Below are positions 34,331 to 43,624 of a DNA stretch of 64,000 nt, in pieces. The stretch is from Mesorhizobium_B sp035998495 (GTDB lineage: Bacteria > Pseudomonadota > Alphaproteobacteria > Rhizobiales > Rhizobiaceae). Below the pieces are notes generated by a model, which worked only from the letters and a program-made list of their open reading frames with translations, did no database searches and was not told the DNA's origin. The first letter of the stretch is position 1, and every line of letters starts with the position of its first letter. The position numbers and the translations under genes were made by a program. The stretch spans positions 62,001-126,000 of the forward strand of contig DASYHP010000064.1 in assembly GCA_035998495.1 (NCBI GenBank). The letters are read 5' to 3'.

Positions 34331-35368
34331 CTAGTCCTCGTGCAGCACGAACTCCAGGTAGAGGTTGCGCTGGAGGAGGGAGAGGTTGTCGTCCGACATC
34401 AGCGACACGACGGTCGCGCCATCGGCTCGCCGCCAGACGTCCAGCGCCTCCATGTTGTCGATCTGAAAGCTCATATCGGCTTCGAGGACGACCTCCCCTT
34501 CCGCGATCTCGCCGGGGCGGATCTCCTCGCCCGGGATCAGCCTCAGCCGCATCGCCACGCCTGCCACCATGGAGAAGGAGCGCTCCAGCAGAAGCAGATC
34601 GCCATTGGGCAGGAAATCGCCGTCGGTGATATCGAACGGCTCGTCACGCCTGACGGTGAAGATGCCCTTTCTCGGCCCGCTCAGCACGGCGCCGAAGATG
34701 TTTCCGCGCTTGTCCAGGCTCTTTTCCGACGCGACCACGATCGCGCCTTCGAGGGGGCTTTCGGCCGGCGCAACCGCCACCGTCTCGAAACCGCGGTTCT
34801 GGCGCAGCTCATGCGCGGGCACGAGGAAAGGCAGGGAGCCCGTCGAGCGCCCCATCGCGCCGGGCTTGAGGTCGAACGCGGCGATGCGATGATTGCGCTC
34901 GAAACTCACCACGGCCGTTCCATCGACGATGCCGAGCCCTTCGGCGTCGGCCTCCCACTTCTCCGCGACACCCCGGCCCTCCTCGTCGAGGATCGGCTGC
35001 ATGGAAAACCTCGATACGCCCGCGGGCCGGCCAGCCGCGTCGCGCTCGATGCGCGCATCGAACCAGAAGCCGGTATCGGTCACGCCGAGCAGGCTTTCGC
35101 CGCCGTCCAGGAAGCGGAAGGCCGACAGCCCGCCGAACTCGGAGGACGAGCCCGACAGTTCCAGGCCGCCGGCGAACTCCAGCGCGCCGAAACGGGTTTC
35201 GGCCCGGCCGATGGCGAATTCCTTGATGGGCCGCGCCGTGACCTCGACGGTGAAGGGCTTGAGCGCCGAGCTTAGCGCGGGCCGGTGGGCCGCGGCGAGG
35301 CCGAACAGGAGCGCTGTGGCGGGCAGGAGCGCCAGGGCCGCCCTTCGGAAGCTTCGGGAATAAAACAT
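34331..35368 (-). CDS. Exported esterase-like/phytase-like beta-propeller protein
   Basis: A 345-residue secreted protein: N-terminal hydrophobic signal (about 10-27, ALALLPATALLFGLAAA), then an esterase-like-activity-of-phytase domain with FGGLSAFRFLDGGESLLGVTDTG near the start, WEADAEGLGI, NRGFETVAVAP and DGDFLPNGDLLLLERSF. The family is annotated from a partial similarity to phytases; phosphatase activity is unproven. It lies 82 bases downstream of cobT on the same strand, a conserved Rhizobiales arrangement. Confidence 0.84.
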   Translation of the reverse strand: MFYSRSFRRAALALLPATALLFGLAAAHRPALSSALKPFTVEVTARPIKEFAIGRAETRFGALEFAGGLELSGSSSEFGGLSAFRFLDGGESLLGVTDTGFWFDARIERDAAGRPAGVSRFSMQPILDEEGRGVAEKWEADAEGLGIVDGTAVVSFERNHRIAAFDLKPGAMGRSTGSLPFLVPAHELRQNRGFETVAVAPAESPLEGAIVVASEKSLDKRGNIFGAVLSGPRKGIFTVRRDEPFDITDGDFLPNGDLLLLERSFSMVAGVAMRLRLIPGEEIRPGEIAEGEVVLEADMSFQIDNMEALDVWRRADGATVVSLMSDDNLSLLQRNLYLEFVLHED

Positions 35369-35450
35369 CGCGCCTTGTCGGAGTCGGAGGTGGCGGCAGT
35401 GTGGCTTTGCGGCAGAGCGGCAGGCCTGGACGGATTCTTCGGCCCCTGCC

Positions 35451-37352
35451 TCACCCCGCGCGGCGGCGCGAGGCAGGGGCGGCGGCTCGCGCCCGCTCCT
35501 CGCCGAACAACGCCGCCAGTTGTTCGGTCATGGCGCCAGCCAGTTCTTCGGCGTCCACGATGGTGACGGCGCGGCGATAATAGCGCGTCACGTCGTGGCC
35601 GATGCCGATGGCGATGAGTTCCACCGGCGAGCGCGTCTCGATCAGATCGATCACCCCGCGTAGATGACGCTCCAGATAGTTGCCGGGGTTCACCGAAAGC
35701 GTGGAGTCGTCCACCGGCGCGCCGTCCGAGATCATCATCAGGATCTTGCGCTGCTCGGGCCGCACCATGAGCCGGTTGTGCGCCCAAAGCAGCGCCTCGC
35801 CGTCGATGTTCTCCTTGAGCAGCCCCTCGCGCATCATAAGCCCCAAATTCTTCCGCGCCCGGCGGAAGGGCGAGTCGGCGGACTTGTAGATGATGTGGCG
35901 CAGGTCGTTGAGCCGGCCGGGATTCTGGGGCTTGCCGTCCTTGAGCCACTTCTCGCGGGCCTGCCCGCCCTTCCAGGCGCGAGTGGTGAAGCCCAGGATC
36001 TCCACCGAAACCCCGCAGCGCTCCAGCGTGCGCGCGAGGATGTCGGCGCAGGTGGCGGCCACCGTGATGGGCCGGCCCCGCATGGAGCCCGAATTATCGA
36101 GAAGCAGCGTCACCACCGTGTCGCGGAACTGCGTGTCGCGCTCCTGCTTGAACGACAGCGGCTGCATGGGGTCGATGACGACACGCACGAGGCGGGCGGG
36201 ATCGAGCATGCCTTCTTCGAGGTCGAAGTCCCAGGAGCGGCTCTGCTGCGCCATCAGGCGGCGCTGCAGCCGGTTGGCAAGCCGGCCGACCACGCCCTGC
36301 AGGTTGTTGAGCTGCTTGTCGAGGAAGGCGCGCAGCCGCGCGAGTTCTTCCTCGTCGCATAGCTCCTCCGCCCCCACCGTCTCGTCGAAGGCGGTGGAAA
36401 AAACCTTGTAGTCGAAGTCGCGCGAAAAGTTCTCGAACGGGTTGTTGGGCCGGCGCGTCTCGCCCGGCGTTTCGGCGTCGGAGTCCTCGTCGTCCGCCGT
36501 CTCGTCGGCGGTGGTCTCGGTGGCCTCCGTCTCGCCCTGCTCGTCCTCGTCGGACGCCGCGTCCGGGTCTTCCGAGCGCGACTGGTCGGAACTGTCCTCG
36601 CCCTCGCCGCTTTCCTCGGCCGAATCCTCGCCTTCGGGCTCGCGCTCCTCCTCGTCCTCCTGCTCTTCGGGCGCGGGCTCCTCGCCGAACTCCTCCGCCA
36701 TGTTCATGGAGACCAGCATGTCGCGCACGACACGGGCGAAGGCGTCCTGATCGTCGAGCCTGTCCAAAAGCCCGTCGAGATCGGCGCCCGCCTTGCCTTC
36801 CACGTGAGAGCGCCAAAGCTCCACCAGCCGCTCGGCGCTTTTGGGCGCCGGCGCGCCGGTCAGTTTCTCGCGGACGAGCAGCGCCACCGCCTCTTCGAGC
36901 GGCGCGTCCTCCTGCTCGCGGATGTCGGCGAGGTTGGCGCGGCGGTACTTGTCCTCGAGCATGGCGCCGATATTGCCGGCCACGCCGGCCATGGCGCGGC
37001 TGCCGATCGCCTCCACGCGGGCCTGCTCCACGGCGTCGAACACCGCGCGCGCCGCGCGCCCCTCCGGCGCGAAGCGCGCATGGACCTTGCCGTCATGGCA
37101 AGCGCGCTTCAGCGCCATGGAGTCGCCCAGGCCCCGCGTCACGGCGAGATCGTTGGCAGTGGCCTTCTTGGGCACCTCCGGCAGCCGCGCGCGATTGCCC
37201 GACAGCGCCGGCCGGTCTTTGGAGAAGCCGACTTCAAGCTCGTGGTCGCCGGCGATGGCGCGCATGGTGGCCGTCACGGAGCGGCGGAACGTGTCCGCCC
37301 CGTTGTTCGCCTTGCCCCTGGACGGGCGGGAGTTGTCGCCCTGGCCTGCCAA
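35451..37352 (-). CDS. cobT: Cobaltochelatase subunit CobT
   Basis: Subunit of the CobNST complex that inserts cobalt into hydrogenobyrinic acid a,c-diamide in aerobic B12 synthesis. It has 633 residues: an N-terminal helical domain (1-215), a strongly acidic linker (about 220-310, runs of E and D), and a C-terminal VWA domain with the MIDAS motif DNSGSMRG. The start is TTG 37352, preceded by AGGA; a rare but plausible initiation codon. It follows cobS by 9 bases. CobN is not in this window, which is usual since cobN sits with other cob genes. Confidence 0.95.
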   Translation of the reverse strand: MAGQGDNSRPSRGKANNGADTFRRSVTATMRAIAGDHELEVGFSKDRPALSGNRARLPEVPKKATANDLAVTRGLGDSMALKRACHDGKVHARFAPEGRAARAVFDAVEQARVEAIGSRAMAGVAGNIGAMLEDKYRRANLADIREQEDAPLEEAVALLVREKLTGAPAPKSAERLVELWRSHVEGKAGADLDGLLDRLDDQDAFARVVRDMLVSMNMAEEFGEEPAPEEQEDEEEREPEGEDSAEESGEGEDSSDQSRSEDPDAASDEDEQGETEATETTADETADDEDSDAETPGETRRPNNPFENFSRDFDYKVFSTAFDETVGAEELCDEEELARLRAFLDKQLNNLQGVVGRLANRLQRRLMAQQSRSWDFDLEEGMLDPARLVRVVIDPMQPLSFKQERDTQFRDTVVTLLLDNSGSMRGRPITVAATCADILARTLERCGVSVEILGFTTRAWKGGQAREKWLKDGKPQNPGRLNDLRHIIYKSADSPFRRARKNLGLMMREGLLKENIDGEALLWAHNRLMVRPEQRKILMMISDGAPVDDSTLSVNPGNYLERHLRGVIDLIETRSPVELIAIGIGHDVTRYYRRAVTIVDAEELAGAMTEQLAALFGEERARAAAPASRRRAG

Positions 37353-37361
37353 GGTGAAATC

Positions 37362-38348
37362 CTAGCTCAGCACCACGTTCGCCGCGCTCTCCGGCAGTTC
37401 CTCTCCGAAGGCGCGCTGGTAGAACTCGGCCACGATCGACCGCTCCAGCTCGTCGCATTTGTTGAGGAAGGTGAGGCGAAACGCCATGCCCACCGAGCCG
37501 AAGATTTCCGCGTTCTCGGCCCAGGTGATGACGGTGCGCGGGCTCATCACGGTAGAAAGGTCGCCATTGGTGAAGGCCGAGCGCGTCATGTCAGCCACGC
37601 GAACCATCTTGTTGACGATCTCGCGGCCCTTGGGCGTGCGGTAGTGCTTCGCCTTGGCGAGCACAATGCCCACTTCCTTGTCGTGCGGCAGGTAGTTGAG
37701 CGTGGTGACCACCGACCAGCGGTCCATCTGCGCCTGGTTGATCTGCTGCGTGCCGTGGTAAAGGCCGGTCGTGTCGCCCAGGCCCACCGTGTTGGCGGTG
37801 GCGAAGAGCCGGAAGGCCGGATGCGGGCGGATCACGCGGCTTTGGTCGAGCAGCGTAAGCCGGCCCGCGGCTTCCAGCACACGCTGGATCACGAACATCA
37901 CGTCGGGGCGGCCGGCATCGTATTCGTCGAAGACGAGCGCAACATTGTGCTGGTAGGCCCAGGGCAGGATGCCGTCGCGGAACTCCGTGACCTGCATGCC
38001 CTCGCGCACCACGATGGCGTCCTTGCCCACGAGGTCGATGCGGCTCACATGACTGTCGAGGTTCACCCGCACGCAGGGCCAGTTGAGGCGCGCGGCCACC
38101 TGCTCGATATGGGTGGACTTTCCCGTGCCGTGATAGCCCGACACCATCACGCGCCGGTTGAAGGCGAAGCCCGCCAGGATCGCGCGCGTGGTCTGCTCGT
38201 CGAAGAGGTAGTCCGGGTCGATGTCCGGGACGTGGCTGTCGGGCTGGCTATAGGCGGGCACCACCATCTTCGAGTCGAAGCCGAACGTGTCCCTCACGGC
38301 GACCGTGGTGTCCGGCAGATTGGCGATGTCGCGATCGATCTTGTTCAT
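37362..38348 (-). CDS. cobS: Cobaltochelatase AAA+ subunit CobS
   Basis: MoxR-type AAA+ ATPase of 328 residues that works with CobT as the chaperone-like motor of cobaltochelatase. Walker A is GYHGTGKST, Walker B VALVFDEYDA, sensor 1 LFATANTVG; the N-terminal segment DTFGFDSKMVVPAYSQPDSH matches CobS. It lies directly before cobT. A 231-base gap separates it from the J-domain gene upstream. Confidence 0.95.
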   Translation of the reverse strand: MNKIDRDIANLPDTTVAVRDTFGFDSKMVVPAYSQPDSHVPDIDPDYLFDEQTTRAILAGFAFNRRVMVSGYHGTGKSTHIEQVAARLNWPCVRVNLDSHVSRIDLVGKDAIVVREGMQVTEFRDGILPWAYQHNVALVFDEYDAGRPDVMFVIQRVLEAAGRLTLLDQSRVIRPHPAFRLFATANTVGLGDTTGLYHGTQQINQAQMDRWSVVTTLNYLPHDKEVGIVLAKAKHYRTPKGREIVNKMVRVADMTRSAFTNGDLSTVMSPRTVITWAENAEIFGSVGMAFRLTFLNKCDELERSIVAEFYQRAFGEELPESAANVVLS

Positions 38349-38579
38349 GATGGTCTCTGGCGCGGGCGCACGCGAAGCGCGCGGGGCCCGCCGCAGTGTC
38401 TTGATGGTTTGCCGGGGCGTCTTAGCGAGGCGCTTGGCCTAACACAATGCGCCTGAGGGGGAAGTGTTTCGGCCAGCGCGCCGCATGGTTGAAAGCTTCG
38501 CCCCTATATGGGATCGGCCCCGTCTCTTCTCCAGTCCCGCGCCTGCGAAGCTTGGCCCTGCCGCGGCGAGCCGCCGCTT

Positions 38580-39185
38580 TCAGCACAAGCCCGCGCCCCT
38601 GAGCGTGCGATAGGCCTGCAGCACGTCGCGCAGCCGGTCCTCCGAGCCGCGGTCGCCGCCGTTCGCATCGGGATGGTGGCGCTTCACGAGCTCCTTGTAG
38701 CGCGCCTTGATGGCGTCGGCGGACGCGTTCTGCTCCAGCCCCAGCGTGTCGAGCGCCTTGCCTTCGAGCGTGCGCACCTTGCGCGGACGCGGCGCTTCCT
38801 TTTCCTTGTCGCCGAACAGGTTGAAGGGGTCGCGCATGCGCCGGCCGGCGCGGCGCGGCGCGAAATCGTCGGCTGCGCGCGTCCCCCAATGGCCGGACGT
38901 GCCCATCCGCCAGGTGGGCCGGTGGCCGGTCAGCGCCTCCTTCTGGAAGCGCGCGATCTCGCCGTCGCCCAGGCCTGAGAAGTAGTTGTAGCCCTTGTTG
39001 TATTCCCGCACATGGTCGAAGCAGAAGCGGAAATACTCCCCCTCGCGCATGCGGCCCACCGGCGCGCGATGGGTGCTTGGAGCCTCGCAACCGTCCCACT
39101 GGCACAAGGGCCCGGCCGCACCAGCGCTCCGCGAGGCGTCGGCCCGGATCCGGATCTTCTCGAAATATTTGGACGAGGCGTTCAT
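38580..39185 (-). CDS. J-domain (DnaJ-like) protein
   Basis: A 201-residue co-chaperone with an atypical layout: the J domain is C-terminal (about 135-198) with the HPD motif in KRHHPDANGG, while the N-terminal part (MNASSKYFEKIRIR, then PLCQWDGCEAPSTHRAP with paired cysteines) is characteristic of a Rhizobiales family always found beside cobS and bolA. It presumably stimulates DnaK-type ATPase activity. Specific clients are unknown. It is divergent from bolA with 167 bases between the starts. Confidence 0.9.
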   Translation of the reverse strand: MNASSKYFEKIRIRADASRSAGAAGPLCQWDGCEAPSTHRAPVGRMREGEYFRFCFDHVREYNKGYNYFSGLGDGEIARFQKEALTGHRPTWRMGTSGHWGTRAADDFAPRRAGRRMRDPFNLFGDKEKEAPRPRKVRTLEGKALDTLGLEQNASADAIKARYKELVKRHHPDANGGDRGSEDRLRDVLQAYRTLRGAGLC

Positions 39186-39352
39186 TGCGCCTGATTATGG
39201 GCGTTACGATGTGCGAAACAAGAATTGACTTTTCCGCTCGGAATGCCCTTGAGCCGGGAATTTTCGGGGTGAACCGATTTTCACCTCCGGCGCATTGTGA
39301 GGCCACGGCCGCTGCCGCCGGCAAACGGAACAAAGGAAAGGAGCGCGGCGCC

Positions 39353-39658
39353 ATGACCGTCCAGGCCACCATCGAAGAGCGGCTCAGGGAAGCTTTTTCG
39401 CCCGAGCGGCTCGAGGTGATCAACGAAAGCCACCTGCATGCCGGCCACCACCATGTGGACGGGGGCCGCGAGGAAGAGTTCGACGGCGCGGGCGAAACGC
39501 ATTTTCGCGTGCGCGTCGCGGCTGAGGCCTTTGCCGGCAGGAGCCGGCTTGAGCGCCACCGCGCCGTCAACGACCTGCTCCAGGATCTGATGTCGCCCGG
39601 TGGCGTGCATGCGCTCGCCATCGAGGCGTCCGCACCGGGGGAGGCGACGCGGCGTTGA
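39353..39658 (+). CDS. bolA: BolA family protein
   Basis: A 101-residue BolA-like protein with the class II KH-like fold: IEERLREAFSPERLEVINES, then HHHVDGG and ETHFRVRVAAEAFAGRSRLERHRAVNDLL, including the conserved His near the FeS-sharing site with monothiol glutaredoxins. AAGGAAAGGAG lies 8-15 bases upstream of the ATG. The longer open frame upstream runs into the promoter region of the divergent J-domain gene and is rejected. Its stop lies 4 bases from the amidohydrolase stop. Confidence 0.93.
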   Translation: MTVQATIEERLREAFSPERLEVINESHLHAGHHHVDGGREEEFDGAGETHFRVRVAAEAFAGRSRLERHRAVNDLLQDLMSPGGVHALAIEASAPGEATRR

Positions 39659-39662
39659 CGCG

Positions 39663-40826
39663 CTACGCCGCCAGCGCCCGTTCCGCCAACTGCGCCCAGT
39701 AGCTGATCCCAAAGGGGATCGCCTCGTCGTTGAAGTCGTAGGCCGGATGGTGGAGGTTGGCGGAAGGTCCGTTGCCCATGAAGATGAAGGCGCCGGGGCG
39801 GGCCAGAAGCATATAGGAGAAATCCTCGGCGCCCAGCACGGGCCTGGTGTTGAGCTCGACCTGCGCAGGCCCGACCACGGACGCGGCCACGTCGGCCGCG
39901 AGCGCGGCCTCCTCGGCGTGGTTCACGGTGACGGGATAGCCCGGCTTGAAACCGATCTTCACGCTCGCGCCGTGGGCCGCGGCCACACCCTCGCAGATCG
40001 CATGGAAGCGCGTGCGGGCGAGTTCGGTCAGTTCGGGCTTGAGGGTGCGCACGGTGCCCGCGAACTCGGCCGTTTCCGGGATGATGTTGAGCGCCTGGCC
40101 TGCGCGGAACTTCGTCACCGTCACCACCAGCGCCTCCACGGGATCGGCCGAGCGCGACACGATGGTCTGAAGCGCGGAGATCATGGCCGCGCCCGCGACG
40201 ATCGGATCCACCGCCGTGTGCGGCATCGCGGCGTGGCCGCCCTTGCCCGTGATCGTGACCTTGAACTCGGCGGTCGAGGCCATGATGGGCCCGGGCTTTA
40301 TGGCGAAGGAGCCCACCGGCATATTGGGCATGTTGTGGAGGCCATAGACCGAGCGGATGCCGAAGCGCTCCATCATGCCATCCTTGACCATCTCGTTGCC
40401 GCCGCCGCCGCCTTCCTCCGCGGGCTGGAAGATCACCGCCACGGCGCCTGCGAAGTTGCGGGTCTCGGCGAGATATTTGGCCGCGCCCAGAAGCATCGCC
40501 GTGTGCCCGTCATGGCCGCAGGCATGCATGGCGCCGCTCGTCGTCGACGCGTGAGGAACGCCGCTCGTCTCCGTCATGGGCAGCGCATCCATGTCGGCGC
40601 GCAGGCCGACCACAGGCCCCTCCCCGCGAGACCCCTTGATGACGCCCACCACACCCGTGCGGCCGATGCCGCCCACCACCTCGTCGCAGCCGAATTCCTT
40701 TAGCTTCTCCGTGACGAATTCCGCCGTCTTGAAGACGTTGAAGTTGAGCTCGGGATTCTGATGCAGGTGGCGGCGCCACGCCGTCACCTCGTCCTGAAGC
40801 TCCGCCGCGCGATTGAGGATGGGCAT
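39663..40826 (-). CDS. M20-family amidohydrolase (hippurate hydrolase-like)
   Basis: Metal-dependent amidase of 387 residues. Metal and catalytic motifs are HACGHDGHTAM, FQPAEEGGGGG (catalytic Glu pair), YGLHNMPNMPVGS and the late His in LNTRPVLGAEDFSYML. Members hydrolyse N-acyl amino acids such as hippurate or indoleacetyl conjugates; substrate is not visible. It is divergent from the D-Ala-D-Ala carboxypeptidase gene with an intergenic palindrome between. Confidence 0.92.
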   Translation of the reverse strand: MPILNRAAELQDEVTAWRRHLHQNPELNFNVFKTAEFVTEKLKEFGCDEVVGGIGRTGVVGVIKGSRGEGPVVGLRADMDALPMTETSGVPHASTTSGAMHACGHDGHTAMLLGAAKYLAETRNFAGAVAVIFQPAEEGGGGGNEMVKDGMMERFGIRSVYGLHNMPNMPVGSFAIKPGPIMASTAEFKVTITGKGGHAAMPHTAVDPIVAGAAMISALQTIVSRSADPVEALVVTVTKFRAGQALNIIPETAEFAGTVRTLKPELTELARTRFHAICEGVAAAHGASVKIGFKPGYPVTVNHAEEAALAADVAASVVGPAQVELNTRPVLGAEDFSYMLLARPGAFIFMGNGPSANLHHPAYDFNDEAIPFGISYWAQLAERALAA

Positions 40827-41147
40827 TCACGGTTCTCCTGCTGGAACATGATCCCGAACCGAAGGTCCGCGCCGGCGAAAGGTTGCAGGCTTTTCGGATG
40901 AGATCATGCGGAAAAACAACAAATTGCAGAGCGTTTTCAGGTCAGGTGGACACCCGCCAGCCGCGAGACGGATGCGGCTCCAGGCAGACGACTTGTCCCA
41001 TTCGCCATGTTGAGGTCACACTGGCCGAATAGCGCGGAATGCGCCACCCCTTGCGCGCGCTCGGCGCCGCGCCATGTGTTTCCCTGGCCCGGCGCTTCCA
41101 TGCGCGGGCCGGAGGGGATGCCAAGAAGAGGTTTTGAAGCCACCGCC
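40827..41147. other. Intergenic region, 321 bases, amidohydrolase / carboxypeptidase
   Basis: Divergent intergenic region. It contains palindromic repeat copy 2 at 40847-40908. The rest shows no convincing gene: the short open frames lack ribosome sites. Carboxypeptidase start alternatives at 41118 (ATG directly after GGAGGGG) and further upstream fall here. No clear promoter pair was found. Confidence 0.6.
40847..40908. repeat. Intergenic palindromic repeat (CATGATC...GATCATG), copy 2
   Basis: Outer arms CATGATC (40847-40853) and GATCATG (40902-40908) enclose a CGAAAG...CTTTTCG inner dyad with a GTTGCAGG loop. The outer arms and inner TTCTCGG/TTTTCGG elements match copy 1 at 15327-15367, so the two are members of one dispersed family. 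Confidence 0.65.
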
Positions 41148-42407
41148 ATGCGGCGTCGATCAGCCCTTTCCGTTTTCACCCTTCTTCTCACGCTCATGGG
41201 CGCTCTGACGGCCGCGAGCGCCGGCCCGCGCATCCTGTTCGATGTGAACACGGGCGAGGTGTTCGACCATCGCGAGGCGTTCCGCCGCTGGCACCCGGCC
41301 TCGGTCACCAAGCTGATGACGGCCTATACGACGTTCCGGGCGGTGGAAGCCGGCGAGCTCCGGCTCGATTCCCCCATCACGGTGACGCGCTACGCCGCCT
41401 CCAAGCCGCCCTCGAAGATGGGGTGGAAGCCGGGCTCGACCGTGAGCCTCGACAATGCGCTCAAGATCATCATGGTGAAGTCGGCCAACGACATCGCAAC
41501 GGCCATCGGCGACAATGTGGGCGGCTCGGAGAAAGCGTTCGCGGCGCGCATGAACGCCGAATCCGCGCGGCTTGGCATGACGGGCTCGCATTGGGTGAAC
41601 GCGTCGGGCCTGCACGATCCCGCGCAATACACCACCGCGCGCGACCTCGCGATCCTGGTGCAGGCGATCCGCCGGGATTTCCCGCAACATGCCGAGTATT
41701 TCTCCATCGACGGGATTCTGGTCGGCAAGAAGGTCATGAAGAACTTCAACACGCTGATGGGCCGCTTCGAGGGCGCCGACGGCATGAAGACGGGCTTCAT
41801 CTGCCCCTCGGGCTTCAATCTGGCCGCGTCCGCCACGCGCGACGGCCGGACGCTCGCGGCCGTCGTGCTGGGCGAGATGAACGCGAAGGTTCGCGCCGAG
41901 CGGGCGGCCATCATGCTGGCCGACGGTTTTGAGCACCCGCCGCAGGGCTCGCCGAAGCTGCTTCAGTTGAAGCCGCATGGTGAGAAGCGCGAGGAGACCA
42001 CCGATTTGCGGCCCGTGGTCTGCGGCGGCGAGGCGGCGCAGACCGCTTCCGACGCGCCCGAGCCTGCCGAGACCCTGGCCGCTCAACCCTCGCTTCTCGT
42101 CGATCTTGGCGGGGAGAAGCGCATCGAGAAAGTGGGCCTGGGCAATGCGCCGGGGCCTTATCCGAAGATGTTCGCGGATGCGGCGGGCAATCCTTACGCC
42201 GATGTGCCGCTGCCCACCTGGCGGCCGGACATGCCGCCCCCGCCCGGCTGGCAACCGATCGGGCCCGAGACCGCCCAGCCGGCCACGCCGCCGCCCGAGC
42301 CGGCTGAGCCCGAGGCTGCGCAAGGCGATCAGGCGGAGGTCGAATCGCCGCCCGCGCCCAGTCCCACGGGCAAGGGCGACCGGCTGGTGCGGCAACGGCC
42401 CTCGTGA
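41148..42407 (+). CDS. D-alanyl-D-alanine carboxypeptidase (PBP5/6-type, S11)
   Basis: Periplasmic penicillin-binding protein trimming peptidoglycan pentapeptides. It has 419 residues with a signal peptide (MRRRSALSVFTLLLTLMGAL, cleavage near residue 25). The catalytic triad motifs are intact: SVTK (S52, K55), SAN (112-114), KTG (214-216). After the catalytic domain comes a Pro/Glu-rich tail (about 285-419) without the usual amphipathic anchor helix. Start ATG 41148 is chosen for the clean signal peptide. The stop overlaps the start of the COG0523 GTPase gene (GTGA), an unusual functional pairing. Confidence 0.92.
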   Translation: MRRRSALSVFTLLLTLMGALTAASAGPRILFDVNTGEVFDHREAFRRWHPASVTKLMTAYTTFRAVEAGELRLDSPITVTRYAASKPPSKMGWKPGSTVSLDNALKIIMVKSANDIATAIGDNVGGSEKAFAARMNAESARLGMTGSHWVNASGLHDPAQYTTARDLAILVQAIRRDFPQHAEYFSIDGILVGKKVMKNFNTLMGRFEGADGMKTGFICPSGFNLAASATRDGRTLAAVVLGEMNAKVRAERAAIMLADGFEHPPQGSPKLLQLKPHGEKREETTDLRPVVCGGEAAQTASDAPEPAETLAAQPSLLVDLGGEKRIEKVGLGNAPGPYPKMFADAAGNPYADVPLPTWRPDMPPPPGWQPIGPETAQPATPPPEPAEPEAAQGDQAEVESPPAPSPTGKGDRLVRQRPS

Positions 42408-43528
42408 GGGCAAACCCCGCCGCCTTCACGCCGCTGCCCGTTGCCGTGCTCACGGGCTTTCTGGGCGCGGGCAAGACGACGCTTCTGAACCGCCTGCTGA
42501 AGGAGCCGGGCCTCGACGGCACAGCGGTTGTCGTGAACGAGTTCGGCGAGGTGGGCATCGACCATCTGCTGGTCGAGCGCGCCACCGAAGGGGTGATCGA
42601 ACTGTCGGGCGGCTGCCTCTGCTGCGCGGTGCGCGGCGAGCTCAGCAACACGCTGGTAGGCCTCGTGGACGAGGCCGCCAGGGGAACGCGCGCCCTCAAG
42701 CGGGTCGTGGTGGAGACGAGCGGGCTCGCCGATCCCTCCGCCATCCTGTCAGCGCTGATCGGCCATCCCGTTCTGGCCGAGCACTGCCGGCTCGACGGCG
42801 TGCTGACGCTGGTGGACGCCGTGCATTGCGTGGAGGCGCTTGCCGGGCATTGGGAGGCGCGCGCGCAAGCCGCGGTGGCCGACCGCATCCTCCTGACCAA
42901 GATCGACCTCGCCACGCCGGAACATGCAGCCGCCGCGGAGGCGCGGGTGCGAGCGCTGAACGGCCGAGCGGAAATCCTGCGCGACCTCCCGGCCTCTCTC
43001 GGACAGCTTCTTTCGGCCGCACTGATCGACCCCTCGACGCGGCAAGCCGACCTCCGGCGATGGCTGGGCGAGCACGAGCATCACGATCACGGCTCGCATG
43101 GGCATGACCACGGCTTCCATCGGCACGGCCATCACGGCCGAGGCCCGGCCGTCCGCAGCTTCGCGCTGACGGCGGACTCCCCCCTGCCCTTCTCCGCCGT
43201 GGAGGGGTTTCTCGACCTGCTCCTGTCGCTGCATGGCGAGCGCTTGTTGCGCCTCAAGGGCGTGGTGGCGCTGCAGGAGTTGCCGGAAACGCCCTTCGTG
43301 CTGCACGGCGTGCGAAAGCTCCTGCATCCGCCCGCGCGCCTACCGGCCTGGCCGGCCTCCTGGGGCGATGCGCCGCGCGGCGCGCGGTTGGTGCTGATCG
43401 GCCGCGATCTCGACGAGGCGATCATCCGCCGGCTGTGGGACGGCATGACGGGCCGGCCGGGCATCGACGCGCCCGACCGCGCGGCGCTGGAAGCCAACCC
43501 GCTGTCGATCAGAGGGTTCGGGGGCTAA
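42404..43528 (+). CDS. COG0523 (CobW/ZNG1-like) metal-chaperone GTPase
   Basis: G3E-family P-loop GTPase of 374 residues. Walker A GFLGAGKTT is at residues 18-26, the metal-binding CxCC (GGCLCCAV) at 70-73, the base-recognition TKID at 164-167, and a His-rich stretch at 223-243; a CobW_C domain occupies about 250-370. Such proteins deliver zinc or cobalt to client enzymes. It is not near cobN, so CobW proper is less likely than a zinc chaperone, but this is inference. It starts at GTG 42404 overlapping the carboxypeptidase stop. No Zur-type palindrome was seen upstream. Confidence 0.9.
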   Translation: MRANPAAFTPLPVAVLTGFLGAGKTTLLNRLLKEPGLDGTAVVVNEFGEVGIDHLLVERATEGVIELSGGCLCCAVRGELSNTLVGLVDEAARGTRALKRVVVETSGLADPSAILSALIGHPVLAEHCRLDGVLTLVDAVHCVEALAGHWEARAQAAVADRILLTKIDLATPEHAAAAEARVRALNGRAEILRDLPASLGQLLSAALIDPSTRQADLRRWLGEHEHHDHGSHGHDHGFHRHGHHGRGPAVRSFALTADSPLPFSAVEGFLDLLLSLHGERLLRLKGVVALQELPETPFVLHGVRKLLHPPARLPAWPASWGDAPRGARLVLIGRDLDEAIIRRLWDGMTGRPGIDAPDRAALEANPLSIRGFGG

Positions 43529-43624
43529 GGGAGCCCTCAAGGCGCAGCAAAGCGTGTGCTCATTTGGACGGCTAGCAGCAGCGTCACGCAATGCCCAAAC
43601 CGCCGCCCAACGGTTCAGAACAGA

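Noticed and set aside
36804..38456. A 550-residue plus-strand frame opposite cobT/cobS
   Set aside because: Antisense shadow in high-GC DNA; cobS and cobT are unmistakable on the other strand.
39186..39352. A promoter (TTGACT with 17-base spacer) for bolA
   Set aside because: The -10 position (CTTGAG) is too poor to annotate with confidence.
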